Part shown: in pieces, positions 34,095-43,709 of the stretch
How the letters are laid out: every line of letters starts with the position of its first letter
How positions within the stretch are numbered: position 1 is the first letter of the stretch
From: Carboxylicivirga longa
GTDB lineage: Bacteria > Bacteroidota > Bacteroidia > Bacteroidales > Marinilabiliaceae
DNA length: 64,000 nt
Direction: 5' to 3'
NCBI RefSeq assembly: GCF_050589825.1
Contig: NZ_JBNGOZ010000007.1
Coordinates: 1 to 64,000 of the forward strand
Made by a program: the position numbers and the translations under genes
Notes under the pieces: generated by a model
Told to the model about the DNA's origin: nothing
Database searches by the model: none
Seen by the model: the letters and a program-made list of their open reading frames with translations, nothing else

Positions 34095-34670
34095 CTAGTT
34101 TCCTCCTATGTTTTTAGGTTCTGCCTCTGAAATTTTACGCGGGTAAATGGTACGAATAGCTTTTTGCTCTTCGCTCTCGAGCTCCTCGTAAGATTTACCA
34201 AATTTCTTTTTAGCAAGATCCTCTCTCAACTCATTGATGGCACGCGACAATTCGTTTTGCACCATTAAATAAGTCTGATATTCAGTATCACGGTCGTTCT
34301 GTAAAGATATTATACCTTTTCCGATTTCCACAGTACCAAAGAATTCAACCTCCTTAACATTCTTTTCCGGTAGGTTTTCATCATCGTTTGGATTGACAAC
34401 AAATTCTTTCACTGCTTCCGTCAGGTCCCTTATCTCCATTGGTTTACCCTCTACCAACAACTGATTCTGGCTGTTGATTAGCACTGTAAATACGTTCCGC
34501 TCTTTAACAGGGGGCGTATCTTCAGGCTCTTCTTCCACCGGTGGTGGAAGAAGCGTTGCTAAACCAGTATCGGTATCCATGGTAGTGGTTACCAGGAAGA
34601 AGATAAGTAACAAGAAAGCAATATCTGCCATTGACCCTGCATTAACTTCTTGTACTTCTCTTTTTGCCAT
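34095..34670 (-). CDS. exbD: ExbD/TolR-family protein, longer paralog
   Basis: A 191-residue protein with the same plan as its neighbour: short cytoplasmic start, TM ~13-32 (GSMADIAFLLLIFFLVTTTM, Asp in MADIAF), then a larger periplasmic part with a charged helical insertion (~130-175, EREDLAKKKFGKS-like). Two different ExbD copies in one operon are frequent in Bacteroidota. It likely forms a mixed complex with the downstream exbD and the ExbB channel. Confidence 0.9.
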   Translation of the reverse strand: MAKREVQEVNAGSMADIAFLLLIFFLVTTTMDTDTGLATLLPPPVEEEPEDTPPVKERNVFTVLINSQNQLLVEGKPMEIRDLTEAVKEFVVNPNDDENLPEKNVKEVEFFGTVEIGKGIISLQNDRDTEYQTYLMVQNELSRAINELREDLAKKKFGKSYEELESEEQKAIRTIYPRKISEAEPKNIGGN

Positions 34671-34709
34671 AGATAATTAATATTTATGATCCCCAAAGGG
34701 ATCGGGCCA

Positions 34710-35165
34710 TTATTTAAACAGACGCGATAACTCTGTGTACAAAATCGCTGCAACAACGATTCCAAACAAGAGGTATGTTCCATACAACATGGTACCCGCC
34801 ATGGTTAACATGCTTGGAACGTTATCAGGACCTTGATAACCGATTAGGTGAAGCGGCGTGTCATCAGACAAGCTGTAGGCCACCAATACAATTACCCCCA
34901 AAATAGCAATCGATATTAGCGAACGAACTGCATTTTTTGGATTCAGTACTAAGTGGAACACTTCAAATAATACGGATACACCGGCTGCAATATAAATCAA
35001 CAACTTCGCCCAATTAAGGAACGACTCGGTATACACCGGCGTGTCGTGCGCTACACCGTCTGCCTCTGTTAACCATGGCCCGAAAAAGAACATTCCGGCA
35101 AAAACCAAGGTTACGGCTAGCAGCAGGTATAAAACGCTACTTAAGATTTTTGAAAGCTTAGTCAT
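34710..35165 (-). CDS. hypothetical membrane protein of the exb operon
   Basis: A 151-residue protein with four hydrophobic segments (~10-30, ~50-70, ~82-100 and ~120-145) and no recognised domain. It sits between exbB (8 bases) and exbD, so it is probably a membrane accessory of the energy-transduction complex. I recall similar small membrane proteins in this position in Bacteroidota, but cannot name a function. Confidence 0.75.
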   Translation of the reverse strand: MTKLSKILSSVLYLLLAVTLVFAGMFFFGPWLTEADGVAHDTPVYTESFLNWAKLLIYIAAGVSVLFEVFHLVLNPKNAVRSLISIAILGVIVLVAYSLSDDTPLHLIGYQGPDNVPSMLTMAGTMLYGTYLLFGIVVAAILYTELSRLFK

Positions 35166-35173
35166 AATGACAA

Positions 35174-35986
35174 TTATTTTTTCATGTTATATTTTACCAA
35201 AATATCAAGCAATGAGATAGAAGCATCTTCCATAGTATTTACAATACCATCGATTTTAGATACGATGTAGTTGTAGAATACTTGCAGGATGATGGCTACG
35301 ATCAAACCAGATACTGTGGTAATCAGGGCCACTTTAATACCTCCCGCTACAGCGGTTGCAGAGATAGTACCCATTGCCTGAATGTTATCAAACGCTTCAA
35401 TCATACCGATTACTGTACCCATAAAACCAAGCATAGGTGCAAGCGAGATAAATAATGAAATCCAGGTTAAACCTTTTTCCAAAAGACCCATCTGTACTGA
35501 ACCGTAAGAAATAACTGATTTCTCAACAACTTCGATACCTTCGTCGAAACGATCAAGTCCCTGGTAGAAAATAGAAGCTACCGGACCTCTTGTGTTACGA
35601 CACACTTCTTTCGCTGCTTCAACACCACCGTCATTCAAGGCGTTCTCGATGTTCTGAAGCAACTTCTTAGTGTTAGTAGAAGCCAAGTTCAGGTAAATAA
35701 TTCTTTCGATACAGATTGCCAAACCAAAGATCAAGGCTAAAAGTACAAAGCTCATAAACATTGCACCACCTTCGATAAATTTGGCTTTTATCTGCTTGTG
35801 AATACCCTTAGGAGCTTCGGCCACATCTTCTTCAACGGCCGCAGCAGGAGTTTCACTTGATGCCGCTTCCTGTGACACCTGTTCTGTAGCTTCACCGGCT
35901 ACACCTTCTTCTTCCTGAGCGTAAACGGCATTAGCACCGGCACTCAGCATTCCAATTACTGCTAAAAACGCAAATAGCTTTTTCAT
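35174..35986 (-). CDS. exbB: MotA/TolQ/ExbB proton channel family protein
   Basis: A 270-residue protein. An N-terminal signal-like segment (MKKLFAFLAVIGMLSAGANA) and an acidic Ala/Glu stretch (~25-62) precede three TM segments (~75-95, ~170-190, ~210-235). The family core is clear: GLTWISLFISLAPMLGFMGTVIGMIEAF and AVAGGIKVALITTVSGLIVAI, which line the proton path. First gene of the operon with the four-TM protein and two exbD genes. No tonB gene follows, so the energised partner is encoded elsewhere. Confidence 0.93.
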   Translation of the reverse strand: MKKLFAFLAVIGMLSAGANAVYAQEEEGVAGEATEQVSQEAASSETPAAAVEEDVAEAPKGIHKQIKAKFIEGGAMFMSFVLLALIFGLAICIERIIYLNLASTNTKKLLQNIENALNDGGVEAAKEVCRNTRGPVASIFYQGLDRFDEGIEVVEKSVISYGSVQMGLLEKGLTWISLFISLAPMLGFMGTVIGMIEAFDNIQAMGTISATAVAGGIKVALITTVSGLIVAIILQVFYNYIVSKIDGIVNTMEDASISLLDILVKYNMKK

Positions 35987-36306
35987 AGTCTGCTAAAAAT
36001 TTTGATTTGTATTAGTATTGTTAATACTCAAAATAGTTTAATGTTGTCCCCTTCTCATAGCCCGATAAAACAGGTGAAAAAAGGTTCAAACCCTTTAATT
36101 TTTCAGGGTTGCAAATTACAAAAAAAAAGTCAAATACAAACTTTGAACTGTTAATTTTCGTTATCTGCAACATATTGTCCAAGGGCTGATTAGGGCTGCT
36201 CGAATTAAAATTACAAACTATTAACTATCAACGCACTAATCAAACCCTTTGCCAATCATTCAATGTGAGGCGCGGCAAAATGGATGTACCTGCTACGCCC
36301 CTTGCT
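35987..36306. other. intergenic spacer upstream of exbB
   Basis: A 320-base A+T-rich spacer between the exb operon and the 3' end of the asparaginase gene. It should hold the exb promoter, but I find no exact TAnnTTTG match on the minus strand. No gene, strong hairpin or repeat was recognised. Confidence 0.5.
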
Positions 36307-37338
36307 TTAAATATGAATCTCTCCCTGTAGCGATTTATTCAACCCAGCCTTCACTTCTTCATTGGACGAGGTATTGGCCAACAGATACATTAGCTTAGTA
36401 ACCGCCGCCTCGGTTGTCATATCATAACCACTAACCACACCTAACCCGAGCAAATGCACACCCGTTTCATAACGCCACATTTCCACACTCCCGGCCAGAC
36501 ATTGCGTAACATTTAAAATAATTATACCCCGATCCAAGGCCAACTTCACCTCATCTAAAAACCATTGTTTGGTTGGCGCGTTGCCTGAGCCATAAGTCTC
36601 CAATACAACCGCTTTTATATTGGGAGCATTCAGTACCGCCTTTACCACATCCTGGTTAATACCCGGGAAAATTTTTAATAATGCTACATTGGTATCCATT
36701 TTGGTAGCCACCCGAAAAACTCCATTAAGCGTTGTATACCGAATATATGGATAATTGTATTTAAGGTGAATCCCCGCCTCGGCCAACGGTGGATAGTTAT
36801 CGGAGCGAAAAGCATGAAAATGTTCAGCATTGTATTTTGTGGTGCGGTTTCCCCTGAATAATTTATCCTTAAAATAAATACACACCTCAGGCACCAGGGC
36901 CATACGATTTTTCTGAGCTGCGGCAATCTCCAATGCGGTGATCAGATTTTCCTTACCATCGGTACGTATGGTACCCAGCGGCAGCTGACTACCGGTAAGC
37001 ACAACAGGTTTTTTAAGATTTTGCAGCATAAAACTTAAAGCACTGGCTGTATAGGCCATCGTATCGGTACCATGAAGAATGACAAAGCCATCAAACAAAG
37101 AATAATTTTCTTCGATAAGACCTACCAGCTTAATCCAAACGTCCGGATGCATATCGGATGAATCAATAAGCGGGTCGAAAGAGATACTCTTCACCTGAAA
37201 ATCGAACTTCCGCAATTCGGGCACATGCCTGGAGATACTTTCAAAATCGAAGGGCACAAGCGAATTGGTCTCCGGATCGATGACCATACCAATGGTACCT
37301 CCGGTGTATATGATCAGTATCTTTTTTTCTTCCATCAA
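36307..37338 (-). CDS. ansA: L-asparaginase, type I
   Basis: A 343-residue cytoplasmic enzyme that hydrolyses asparagine to aspartate and ammonia. Both catalytic threonines are in place: IIYTGGTIGM near the N-terminus and ILHGTDTMAYTASAL (~95). SSDMHPDVW supplies the substrate-binding Ser/Asp, and VLTGSQLPLGTIRTDG follows. Length and the lack of a signal peptide indicate the cytoplasmic type. It lies 14 bases after tatD on the same strand. Confidence 0.93.
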   Translation of the reverse strand: MMEEKKILIIYTGGTIGMVIDPETNSLVPFDFESISRHVPELRKFDFQVKSISFDPLIDSSDMHPDVWIKLVGLIEENYSLFDGFVILHGTDTMAYTASALSFMLQNLKKPVVLTGSQLPLGTIRTDGKENLITALEIAAAQKNRMALVPEVCIYFKDKLFRGNRTTKYNAEHFHAFRSDNYPPLAEAGIHLKYNYPYIRYTTLNGVFRVATKMDTNVALLKIFPGINQDVVKAVLNAPNIKAVVLETYGSGNAPTKQWFLDEVKLALDRGIIILNVTQCLAGSVEMWRYETGVHLLGLGVVSGYDMTTEAAVTKLMYLLANTSSNEEVKAGLNKSLQGEIHI

Positions 37339-37352
37339 AAACTCCTCATTCG

Positions 37353-38117
37353 TTAAAGGGCAAATAACCGTTGGGCATTCACCGTTGTTTGATTTATCAC
37401 ATCTTCGGTGCTACAATTATTAACTGAAGCAATGGTTTCGGCTATCTTTCCCAAATAAGAGGGTTCATTACGTCGTCCTCGCTTGGGAACCGGTGCCAAG
37501 TAAGGAGCATCGGTCTCCAGCACCAAATAATCCATCGGCACCTTCGCAAGTACCTCGCGCAGATTAGTGTTTTTAAAAGTAACCACCCCGTTAATACCGA
37601 GCATAAAATTACCATAGTCCATTATACGTTGTGCCTCAGCATCGCCACCGCCAAAACTGTGAAATACACCCCGCAAATGCTCATCGGCATGTTTATCCAC
37701 CACTTCAAAAACCTCATCAAAGGCATCGCGACAATGTATCACAAGGGGCAAGTTTTTCTGCTTAGCCCAAATTATCTGCTGCTCAAAAGCCTGCGTCTGC
37801 TCATTACGGTAGGTTTTATCCCAATAAAGGTCAACTCCCACCTCACCCACAGCTACATAAGGGCGGGTATCAAGGTGTTTTTTAATAATTTGCAAAACAG
37901 CTTCATAATTTGCCTTTACCGAGGTAGGATGCAAACCCATCATGGACTGACAATAACCTGCGCTGCACGTTTCCAGCTCATGCATAGCCGCTATGGTTGT
38001 CTCATCCACATTGGGCAGCAACAATGTTTCTACGCCGGCCTCCTTGGCGCGACGAATCACATCATCTCTGTCGACATCAAATTCGGGCAAATAAATATGC
38101 GTGTGTGTATCAATCAC
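37353..38117 (-). CDS. tatD: TatD-family metal-dependent deoxyribonuclease
   Basis: A 254-residue TIM-barrel hydrolase of normal length. Metal ligands: IDTHTHIYLPEF (HxH), GEVGVDLYWD (Glu), LPLVIHCRDAFDE (His), GVFHSFGGG (His) and LETDAPYLAPVPKRGRRNEP (Asp). These proteins act as 3'-5' exonucleases in DNA repair or RNA quality control. It heads a two-gene unit with the asparaginase, an unrelated function as far as I can see. A -7 box lies close upstream. Confidence 0.92.
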   Translation of the reverse strand: MIDTHTHIYLPEFDVDRDDVIRRAKEAGVETLLLPNVDETTIAAMHELETCSAGYCQSMMGLHPTSVKANYEAVLQIIKKHLDTRPYVAVGEVGVDLYWDKTYRNEQTQAFEQQIIWAKQKNLPLVIHCRDAFDEVFEVVDKHADEHLRGVFHSFGGGDAEAQRIMDYGNFMLGINGVVTFKNTNLREVLAKVPMDYLVLETDAPYLAPVPKRGRRNEPSYLGKIAETIASVNNCSTEDVINQTTVNAQRLFAL

Positions 38118-38140
38118 CGTTATTTTCTTTTAGTAAGCTC

Positions 38141-38148
38141 CAAAAATA
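38141..38148 (-). promoter_or_regulatory. candidate -7 box for tatD-ansA
   Basis: On the minus strand this reads TATTTTTG, predicting a leader of about 17 nt. Confidence 0.4.
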
Positions 38149-38210
38149 CCAATGTTTATTGAGTTTTCGTGTGTATCCATAGGTATTTTGCCTCACGCAG
38201 GTATGACAAG

Positions 38211-38237
38211 AAGGCCGCCCCGGGGAGGAGACGGCCT
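38211..38237. terminator. hairpin downstream of the NAD-type glutamate dehydrogenase gene
   Basis: AAGGCCG and CGGCCTT arms with a G/C-rich loop; on the minus strand it is followed by CTTGT, a weak T-run. Confidence 0.6.
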
Positions 38238-38262
38238 TGTATTTGTTGCATCCTGAAAATAT

Positions 38263-39603
38263 TTAAACAATACCCTGAGCCATCATTGCGTCGGCCACTT
38301 TCACAAAACCGCCAATGTTTGCTCCTTTGATGTAGTTTACCTTACCATTGGGTTCTGCCCCGTATTTTAAACAGGCAGCATGAATATCGGTCATAATCTG
38401 ATCCAGGCGCTCATCCACTTCTTCGCGCGACCAGTTCAGACGCATACTATTCTGTGTCATCTCCAAACCGGAAACAGCAACACCACCGGCATTCACTGCT
38501 TTACCCGGCGCAAAAGTAATCTTCTCGCTGGCCAGGAAGGCTGCTTCAGCTGTACAGCCCATGTTCGATGCTTCAGCCAGAATCTCACAACCATTGGCGA
38601 TCAACGTCTTGGCATCCTCCTCATTGAGCTCATTCTGAATAGCACAAGGAATAGCAATATCTACTTTCTGCTCCCAAGGCTTTTTCCCGGCAAAAAATTC
38701 AGAACCAGCAAAGCGCTCGGCATAAGGCGCTACGATATCCTGATTTGAAGCACGCAGCTCCAGCATATAATCAATCTTTTCACCCGAGATACCATTAGGA
38801 TCATAGATATAACCATCGGGTCCGGATATGGTCACTACCTTAGCACCATACTCAACAGCTTTTAGCACAGCACCCCAGGCCACGTTACCGAATCCTGAAA
38901 TTGCCACAGTTTTACCTTTCATGCTATCTCCTTTGGCTGCCAGCATTTCGCGAACGAAATAAATAGCACCAAATCCCGTTGCTTCCGGACGAATAAGACT
39001 ACCGCCGAACTCGCGCCCCTTGCCGGTAAGCACACCTGTAAATTCGTTGCGTAATTTCTTATATTGACCAAACATATAGCCTACCTCACGGCCTCCAACG
39101 CCAATGTCACCGGCTGGTACGTCGGTATTAGGACCAATATGACGGAATAGTTCACTCATAAAGGCTTGGCAGAAACGCATAATTTCATAATCTGACTTGC
39201 CCTTTGGGTTGAAGTCGGAACCTCCTTTACCTCCCCCCATGGGCAGTGTGGTTAGACTATTCTTAAACGTTTGCTCGAAGCCTAAGAACTTAAGTCCGCT
39301 TAAAGTTACACTGGGGTGAAAACGAATACCACCTTTGTAAGGACCAATGGCTGAGTTAAACTCAACACGATAGCCACGATTAACATGCACTTCGCCACTG
39401 TCATCAACCCAGGGAACACGGAACATAACAACCCGCTCTGGCTCGCACATACGCTCTAGTATCTTAGCCTTTTTGTAGTGAGGATTTTCCTGATAAAAAT
39501 CCCATACGGTTTCTACTACTTCTTGCACTGCTTGCAAAAATTCGTCTTCACCAGGGTTTTTTACCCTTACACCATCCATGAATTCTTTCATCTTAGCGTC
39601 CAT
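38263..39603 (-). CDS. gdh: glutamate dehydrogenase, NAD-type
   Basis: A 446-residue hexameric-type enzyme with all catalytic residues: Lys90 (GPYKGGIRFHP), Lys114 (FKNSLTTLP), Lys126 (PMGGGKGGSDFNPKGKSD) and Asp166 (PAGDIGVGGREVG). The nucleotide segment SGFGNVAWG ... SGPDGYIYDPNGI matches the NAD-specific Clostridium symbiosum pattern, unlike the SDSSG form of the copy at 32184, so a catabolic NAD-linked role is inferred. It is alone on its transcript, with a -7 box at 39654 and a hairpin behind it. Confidence 0.92.
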   Translation of the reverse strand: MDAKMKEFMDGVRVKNPGEDEFLQAVQEVVETVWDFYQENPHYKKAKILERMCEPERVVMFRVPWVDDSGEVHVNRGYRVEFNSAIGPYKGGIRFHPSVTLSGLKFLGFEQTFKNSLTTLPMGGGKGGSDFNPKGKSDYEIMRFCQAFMSELFRHIGPNTDVPAGDIGVGGREVGYMFGQYKKLRNEFTGVLTGKGREFGGSLIRPEATGFGAIYFVREMLAAKGDSMKGKTVAISGFGNVAWGAVLKAVEYGAKVVTISGPDGYIYDPNGISGEKIDYMLELRASNQDIVAPYAERFAGSEFFAGKKPWEQKVDIAIPCAIQNELNEEDAKTLIANGCEILAEASNMGCTAEAAFLASEKITFAPGKAVNAGGVAVSGLEMTQNSMRLNWSREEVDERLDQIMTDIHAACLKYGAEPNGKVNYIKGANIGGFVKVADAMMAQGIV

Positions 39604-39949
39604 ATTGAATAGGTATTAAATGTTGGATCTTGTTAGTTGTAAAATATTATGCTTCAAAAATAGACATTTTTATATAACCACCTTATAATTTGTAAGATAT
39701 TTTCAATGTCACCAATAAAAACACTAAGTATTGATTATTAGTTACATATATCTATTTTAAACATGTTATTTAGCACTTCCTGACATATATCACCTCAAGC
39801 AACATCAATAGATTGTCCAAAATTGTAAGCATGTGTCATTTGTCATGTTTTTAAAACACTCCCAAAGCCTGTATATAACGCAAAAAATACACTTACTATC
39901 CATCAATTCGGAAGCCAAGCTACTCCATGGATTATGTATACTTCAACGG
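39604..39949. other. intergenic spacer
   Basis: A 346-base A+T-rich spacer holding the promoter of the NAD-type dehydrogenase gene and the 3' end region of the FAD/Fe-S gene. No clear terminator hairpin, repeat or small gene was found. Confidence 0.5.
39654..39661 (-). promoter_or_regulatory. candidate -7 box for the NAD-type glutamate dehydrogenase gene
   Basis: On the minus strand this reads TATTTTTG, predicting a leader of about 44 nt. Confidence 0.45.
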
Positions 39950-42871
39950 CTATTTTAAGGCACGGTATAACACCTGTGCCGGATGCAAGGAACTTACACC
40001 TGCTCCATCGCTTATCTGATGCCGACATGAAGTGCCGGCTGCCGCAATAAGGTATTGGTCTTTATGCTTGCGTACTTCAGGTAATAAAACCAACTCACCA
40101 ATCTTCATGGACAAGTCGTAATGCTTCTGCTCATAGCCAAAGGCACCGGCCATACCGCAACAGCCCGACGGAATTTCTTCAGCAGTATAATTAAGCGGCA
40201 ACTCCAGCACTTTTTTTGTGAGGCCTGTATCCGAAAGAGCCTTTTGGTAACAGTGCCCATGGAACTTAATTTGTCGGGCTTGCTCTTCAAACAAATGAAC
40301 ATCAATATGTCCGGAATCCTGCTCCCGCACCATAAACTCCTCAAAAGTATAAGTATTCGCCGCCAACTCCTTCGCCGTCTCCCTTAGCTCCGCCCCCACC
40401 AACTCAGGATACTCATCGCGAAAGCTTAATATGGCCGACGGCTCAATGCCCACCAACGGTGCTTGATGGCAAACAGTAGCAGACAATTGTATCACATTTT
40501 TTCGGGCAATACGCGCCGCTTTATCCAGCAATCCCTTGGACAGATAGGTACGACCACTCACTATATTATCAATCAACCGCACTTCATAGCCCAACTTCTC
40601 CAACAACAATATTGTCTCCACACCAACATTTACATCGTTATAATTGGTAAACTCATCTACAAAAAGATAAACAGCCTTTGAAAGACCAGCTGGACTGCTG
40701 CGCTTTCGACTCCAATGACTCAGAGAATGATTTGCCAGGAGCGGTAACTGCCGCTTGGCCGAAATCCCTACAACAAGCTGAGCCAATCGTTTAAATAATG
40801 TCAGCTTAAGACCACTATTGTATAGGTAGGAAAACGGCATGAGCCACTTATTGATTATTGGCAAGGCGGCAACAAGGCGGGCACTAAGCGGAATACCAAA
40901 ACGCAGATGATAATGATGCATAAACTCAGCCTTCAGCTTACTCACATCCACATTACTGGGACACTCAGTTTTACAGGCCTTGCATGACAAGCATAAATCC
41001 AGCACCTGCTTCACCTCATCATAACCTAAACGATTAGATGGTATGGTACCTGCAAAGAACTCGCGTAACATATTGGCACGTGCCCTTGTGGTTTGCAGCT
41101 CATCGCGCGAACCCATATAACTGGGGCACATGGTACCGCCAATAAGATGACTCTTACGACAATCACCCGAGCCTGTACATTTCTCAGCTGCCCGAACCAT
41201 CCCCAATGTTGAAGACCAGTCAAAAACCACCTCCTTTTCATACGCCTCCTCGGCTTGCTTATAACGCAGTGAGCTGTTCATGGGGGGTGTATCCGTAATT
41301 TTGCCGGCGTTAAACACAGCCTTGGGGTCAAAAATGTTTTTCACCTTTTTGAAAAGTGCATAGTTATGTGCACCCACCATCTTTTCAATGAATTGACCTC
41401 TCAACCGTCCATCACCATGCTCACCACTCAAAGATCCCCGATACTTCTTAACAATGGCTGCTGTGTCATTGGCTATCTGATAAAACAAATCCACATCATG
41501 CGGATCCTTCATGTTTAATACCGGCCTTAAATGAAGCTCACCGGAACCTATATGTGCATAGTAAACACATCTTTTACCATAGCCATCCAACATGGCAGTA
41601 ATATCTGCTACAAAAGCAGGTAAATCTTCAGGACGAACAGCCGCATCTTCAATCACAGGCACCGGACGCTCATCCCCCGGCATATTGGCCAATACTCCAA
41701 GGCCCGCCTTACGCAAACTCCATACTTTACTTATCTCAGCCCCATATAACACCGGATAGGCATAGCCAAAGCCGGCATTCTTCATCTCAGCAATCATCGC
41801 ATCAGCTTGCTTTTCCACCTCGTCCAGGCTGTGCCGGGCAAACTCCACCAGCAAAAGCGCTGCGGGATCGCCTTCTACAAAAAAGCGGTTTTTATTCTGC
41901 AGGGCATTCTCCTTCGTTAAATCCATAATGGTTTTATCCATCAGCTCAATGGCCCCGGGGCGATATTTAAGCCCAATCAGATTGACTTCCAGCGCTTCCG
42001 CTAGTCGATTAAAATGCACACAAACCAATCCCTTATGCTGCGGTGGCTTTTCAACAAGATGTAAAGTAATCTCCGTAGTGAACATTAGCGTCCCCTCTGA
42101 ACCGGCCAGCAAGGAACACATATTAAATGTATCGTCGCCATCGGCAAAAGGATATTGCCTCATTAACTGATCAAGGGCATAACCAGTGTTACGACGATGA
42201 ATATCAGGATGCGGAAACTCACGACTTATGGCAGCACGGTTTCTTTCATCGCTCAACAATGCACCTAGCGATTTATAAATTTCTCCTTCAAAGGAAGAAC
42301 GTTGACACTTCTGCTCAAACTCACGCTTATTAATCCGCTCAAAAACTACCTCGTCACCATTACTTAGGTAACCTTTTAGGGCCAGGGTATGATCGCGCGT
42401 ACTGCCATAAATAAGGGAATGCGCACCACAGGCATTGTTACCTACCATACCACCTATCATGCAACGGTTGGCTGTGGATGTTTCCGGGCCAAAAAACAAA
42501 CCATGCGGCGCCAGATACTGATTGAGCTCATCGAGCACCACACCAGGCTGCACTTTCACCCATTGTTCCGCCACATTAAGATCCAGTATTTTATTCATAT
42601 AACGCCCGGCATCAACGACTAAACCATTGCCCACCACCTGCCCCGCCAGCGAAGTCCCCGCGGCGCGTGGTATCAGCGTAATTCCATAAGTCCCTGCAAA
42701 CTCAATAATCGCTTGCACATCCAGATTATCGCGCGGCATTACCACCCCCAGCGGCACTTCAAAATAAGCCGAGGCATCGGTGCTATATGCAATCCTCGAT
42801 GTCTGATCAAGCTTCAGATCGCCTTTAATTTTATCAGCCAACTGCTGAAACGGGTATACCTCTTTTACCAT
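39950..42871 (-). CDS. FAD-linked oxidase / Fe-S / CCG-domain fusion (D-lactate dehydrogenase-like)
   Basis: A 973-residue protein. Residues ~25-210 are an FAD_binding_4 domain (PRAAGTSLAGQVVGNGLVVD, IGGMVGNNACGAHS). ~225-540 are the FAD-oxidase C-terminal domain, ending KNIFDPKAVFNAGKI. ~560-680 form the two-cluster ferredoxin module (CTGSGDCRKS, then LDLCLSCKACKTECPSNVDV). ~720-970 carry CCG-type Cys motifs (GHCYQKAL, PSGCCGMAGAFGYE). This matches the large D-2-hydroxyacid dehydrogenases that oxidise D-lactate or similar and pass electrons to the membrane. The exact acid is not known. It is alone, divergent from the truncated-hemoglobin gene. Confidence 0.9.
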   Translation of the reverse strand: MVKEVYPFQQLADKIKGDLKLDQTSRIAYSTDASAYFEVPLGVVMPRDNLDVQAIIEFAGTYGITLIPRAAGTSLAGQVVGNGLVVDAGRYMNKILDLNVAEQWVKVQPGVVLDELNQYLAPHGLFFGPETSTANRCMIGGMVGNNACGAHSLIYGSTRDHTLALKGYLSNGDEVVFERINKREFEQKCQRSSFEGEIYKSLGALLSDERNRAAISREFPHPDIHRRNTGYALDQLMRQYPFADGDDTFNMCSLLAGSEGTLMFTTEITLHLVEKPPQHKGLVCVHFNRLAEALEVNLIGLKYRPGAIELMDKTIMDLTKENALQNKNRFFVEGDPAALLLVEFARHSLDEVEKQADAMIAEMKNAGFGYAYPVLYGAEISKVWSLRKAGLGVLANMPGDERPVPVIEDAAVRPEDLPAFVADITAMLDGYGKRCVYYAHIGSGELHLRPVLNMKDPHDVDLFYQIANDTAAIVKKYRGSLSGEHGDGRLRGQFIEKMVGAHNYALFKKVKNIFDPKAVFNAGKITDTPPMNSSLRYKQAEEAYEKEVVFDWSSTLGMVRAAEKCTGSGDCRKSHLIGGTMCPSYMGSRDELQTTRARANMLREFFAGTIPSNRLGYDEVKQVLDLCLSCKACKTECPSNVDVSKLKAEFMHHYHLRFGIPLSARLVAALPIINKWLMPFSYLYNSGLKLTLFKRLAQLVVGISAKRQLPLLANHSLSHWSRKRSSPAGLSKAVYLFVDEFTNYNDVNVGVETILLLEKLGYEVRLIDNIVSGRTYLSKGLLDKAARIARKNVIQLSATVCHQAPLVGIEPSAILSFRDEYPELVGAELRETAKELAANTYTFEEFMVREQDSGHIDVHLFEEQARQIKFHGHCYQKALSDTGLTKKVLELPLNYTAEEIPSGCCGMAGAFGYEQKHYDLSMKIGELVLLPEVRKHKDQYLIAAAGTSCRHQISDGAGVSSLHPAQVLYRALK

Positions 42872-42934
42872 TGCGCAATATTCAAAAATTAATCTACACT
42901 CGCTATCATCTTAAATTACATCATAGGCACTAAA

Positions 42935-42942
42935 CAAAATTA
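42935..42942 (-). promoter_or_regulatory. candidate -7 box for the FAD/Fe-S gene
   Basis: On the minus strand this reads TAATTTTG (TAnnTTTG), with a leader of about 57 nt. Confidence 0.35.
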
Positions 42943-42980
42943 CAGCACCTCTGTTTCGGAGATAGATAATAAACAGACAA

Positions 42981-43421
42981 ATGACGAAACCAAATTTACA
43001 AACACGCAACGATATAGAGAAATTAGTGCGAGCCTTTTATAGCAAGGTACAAAAAGACGACACACTGGGACCATTTTTTAATTATGCCATTAAAACACCA
43101 GAGGCATGGGAACAACATTATCAGTTGCTAAGCGATTTCTGGGCGCTCAACCTATTGGATCAAAAGGGCTTTGATGGCAACCCGGCACGCGCCCACAGTG
43201 GTATTGACAAAGCCTTTAAACAAGCCATTACAACAGCCCACTTTGATCGCTGGGTGCAGCTATGGCACGAAACCATTGATGAATTATACACAGGCCCCAT
43301 CGCCGACAAAGCCAGGATGCGCGCACAAAACATGGCGCGGGGAATGTATAAAAAAATTGTGGATCAACGCCCGGGTGGCTTTGTACTGCCCGGAGATGCG
43401 TCCGGACTTTCATTCGGATAA
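42981..43421 (+). CDS. group III truncated hemoglobin
   Basis: A 146-residue heme protein. It shows the group III pattern: VRAFYSKVQKDDTLGPFF at the N-terminus, HYQLLSDFWALNLL, and the proximal His in TTAHFDRWVQLWHETIDEL, followed by ARGMYKKI. Such proteins bind oxygen or nitric oxide; roles in NO or microaerobic metabolism are proposed in the family. It is divergent from the D-lactate-dehydrogenase-like gene. The tail after ~125 is extended beyond the fold. Confidence 0.88.
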   Translation: MTKPNLQTRNDIEKLVRAFYSKVQKDDTLGPFFNYAIKTPEAWEQHYQLLSDFWALNLLDQKGFDGNPARAHSGIDKAFKQAITTAHFDRWVQLWHETIDELYTGPIADKARMRAQNMARGMYKKIVDQRPGGFVLPGDASGLSFG

Positions 43422-43598
43422 CAATTTAGGTAATTAAAGTACTTCATATTAATCAATACACCCAAACACCATGAATCAAGGGCGCTTGCACATGAACTAA
43501 TTAAACCAGCTTCATTATCATGAAAACGAAGGCCTTGCTAGATGTAATAAAGCAAGGAATTCGGTATTTCAAATTTTTATTTAATCTTAATAATTACT

Positions 43599-43606
43599 TA
43601 TTTTTG
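43599..43606 (+). promoter_or_regulatory. candidate -7 box for the suf operon
   Basis: TATTTTTG matches TAnnTTTG and predicts a leader of about 97 nt before sufB. No IscR/SufR-type operator was recognised in the 288-base spacer. Confidence 0.45.
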
Positions 43607-43709
43607 CCCTTCCTCGAAGCAAAGCAATTGCTTTTAAACGAAGATTTTTCTGCAATGAACTTAAAATAGGCTTCATTGTTAGATTGACGAACATGAGTTA
43701 AAGTATAGT

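Noticed and set aside
36000..36300. Riboswitch or regulated leader upstream of exbB
   Set aside because: The spacer is long and A+T-rich, but I see no conserved fold or strong hairpin to support it.
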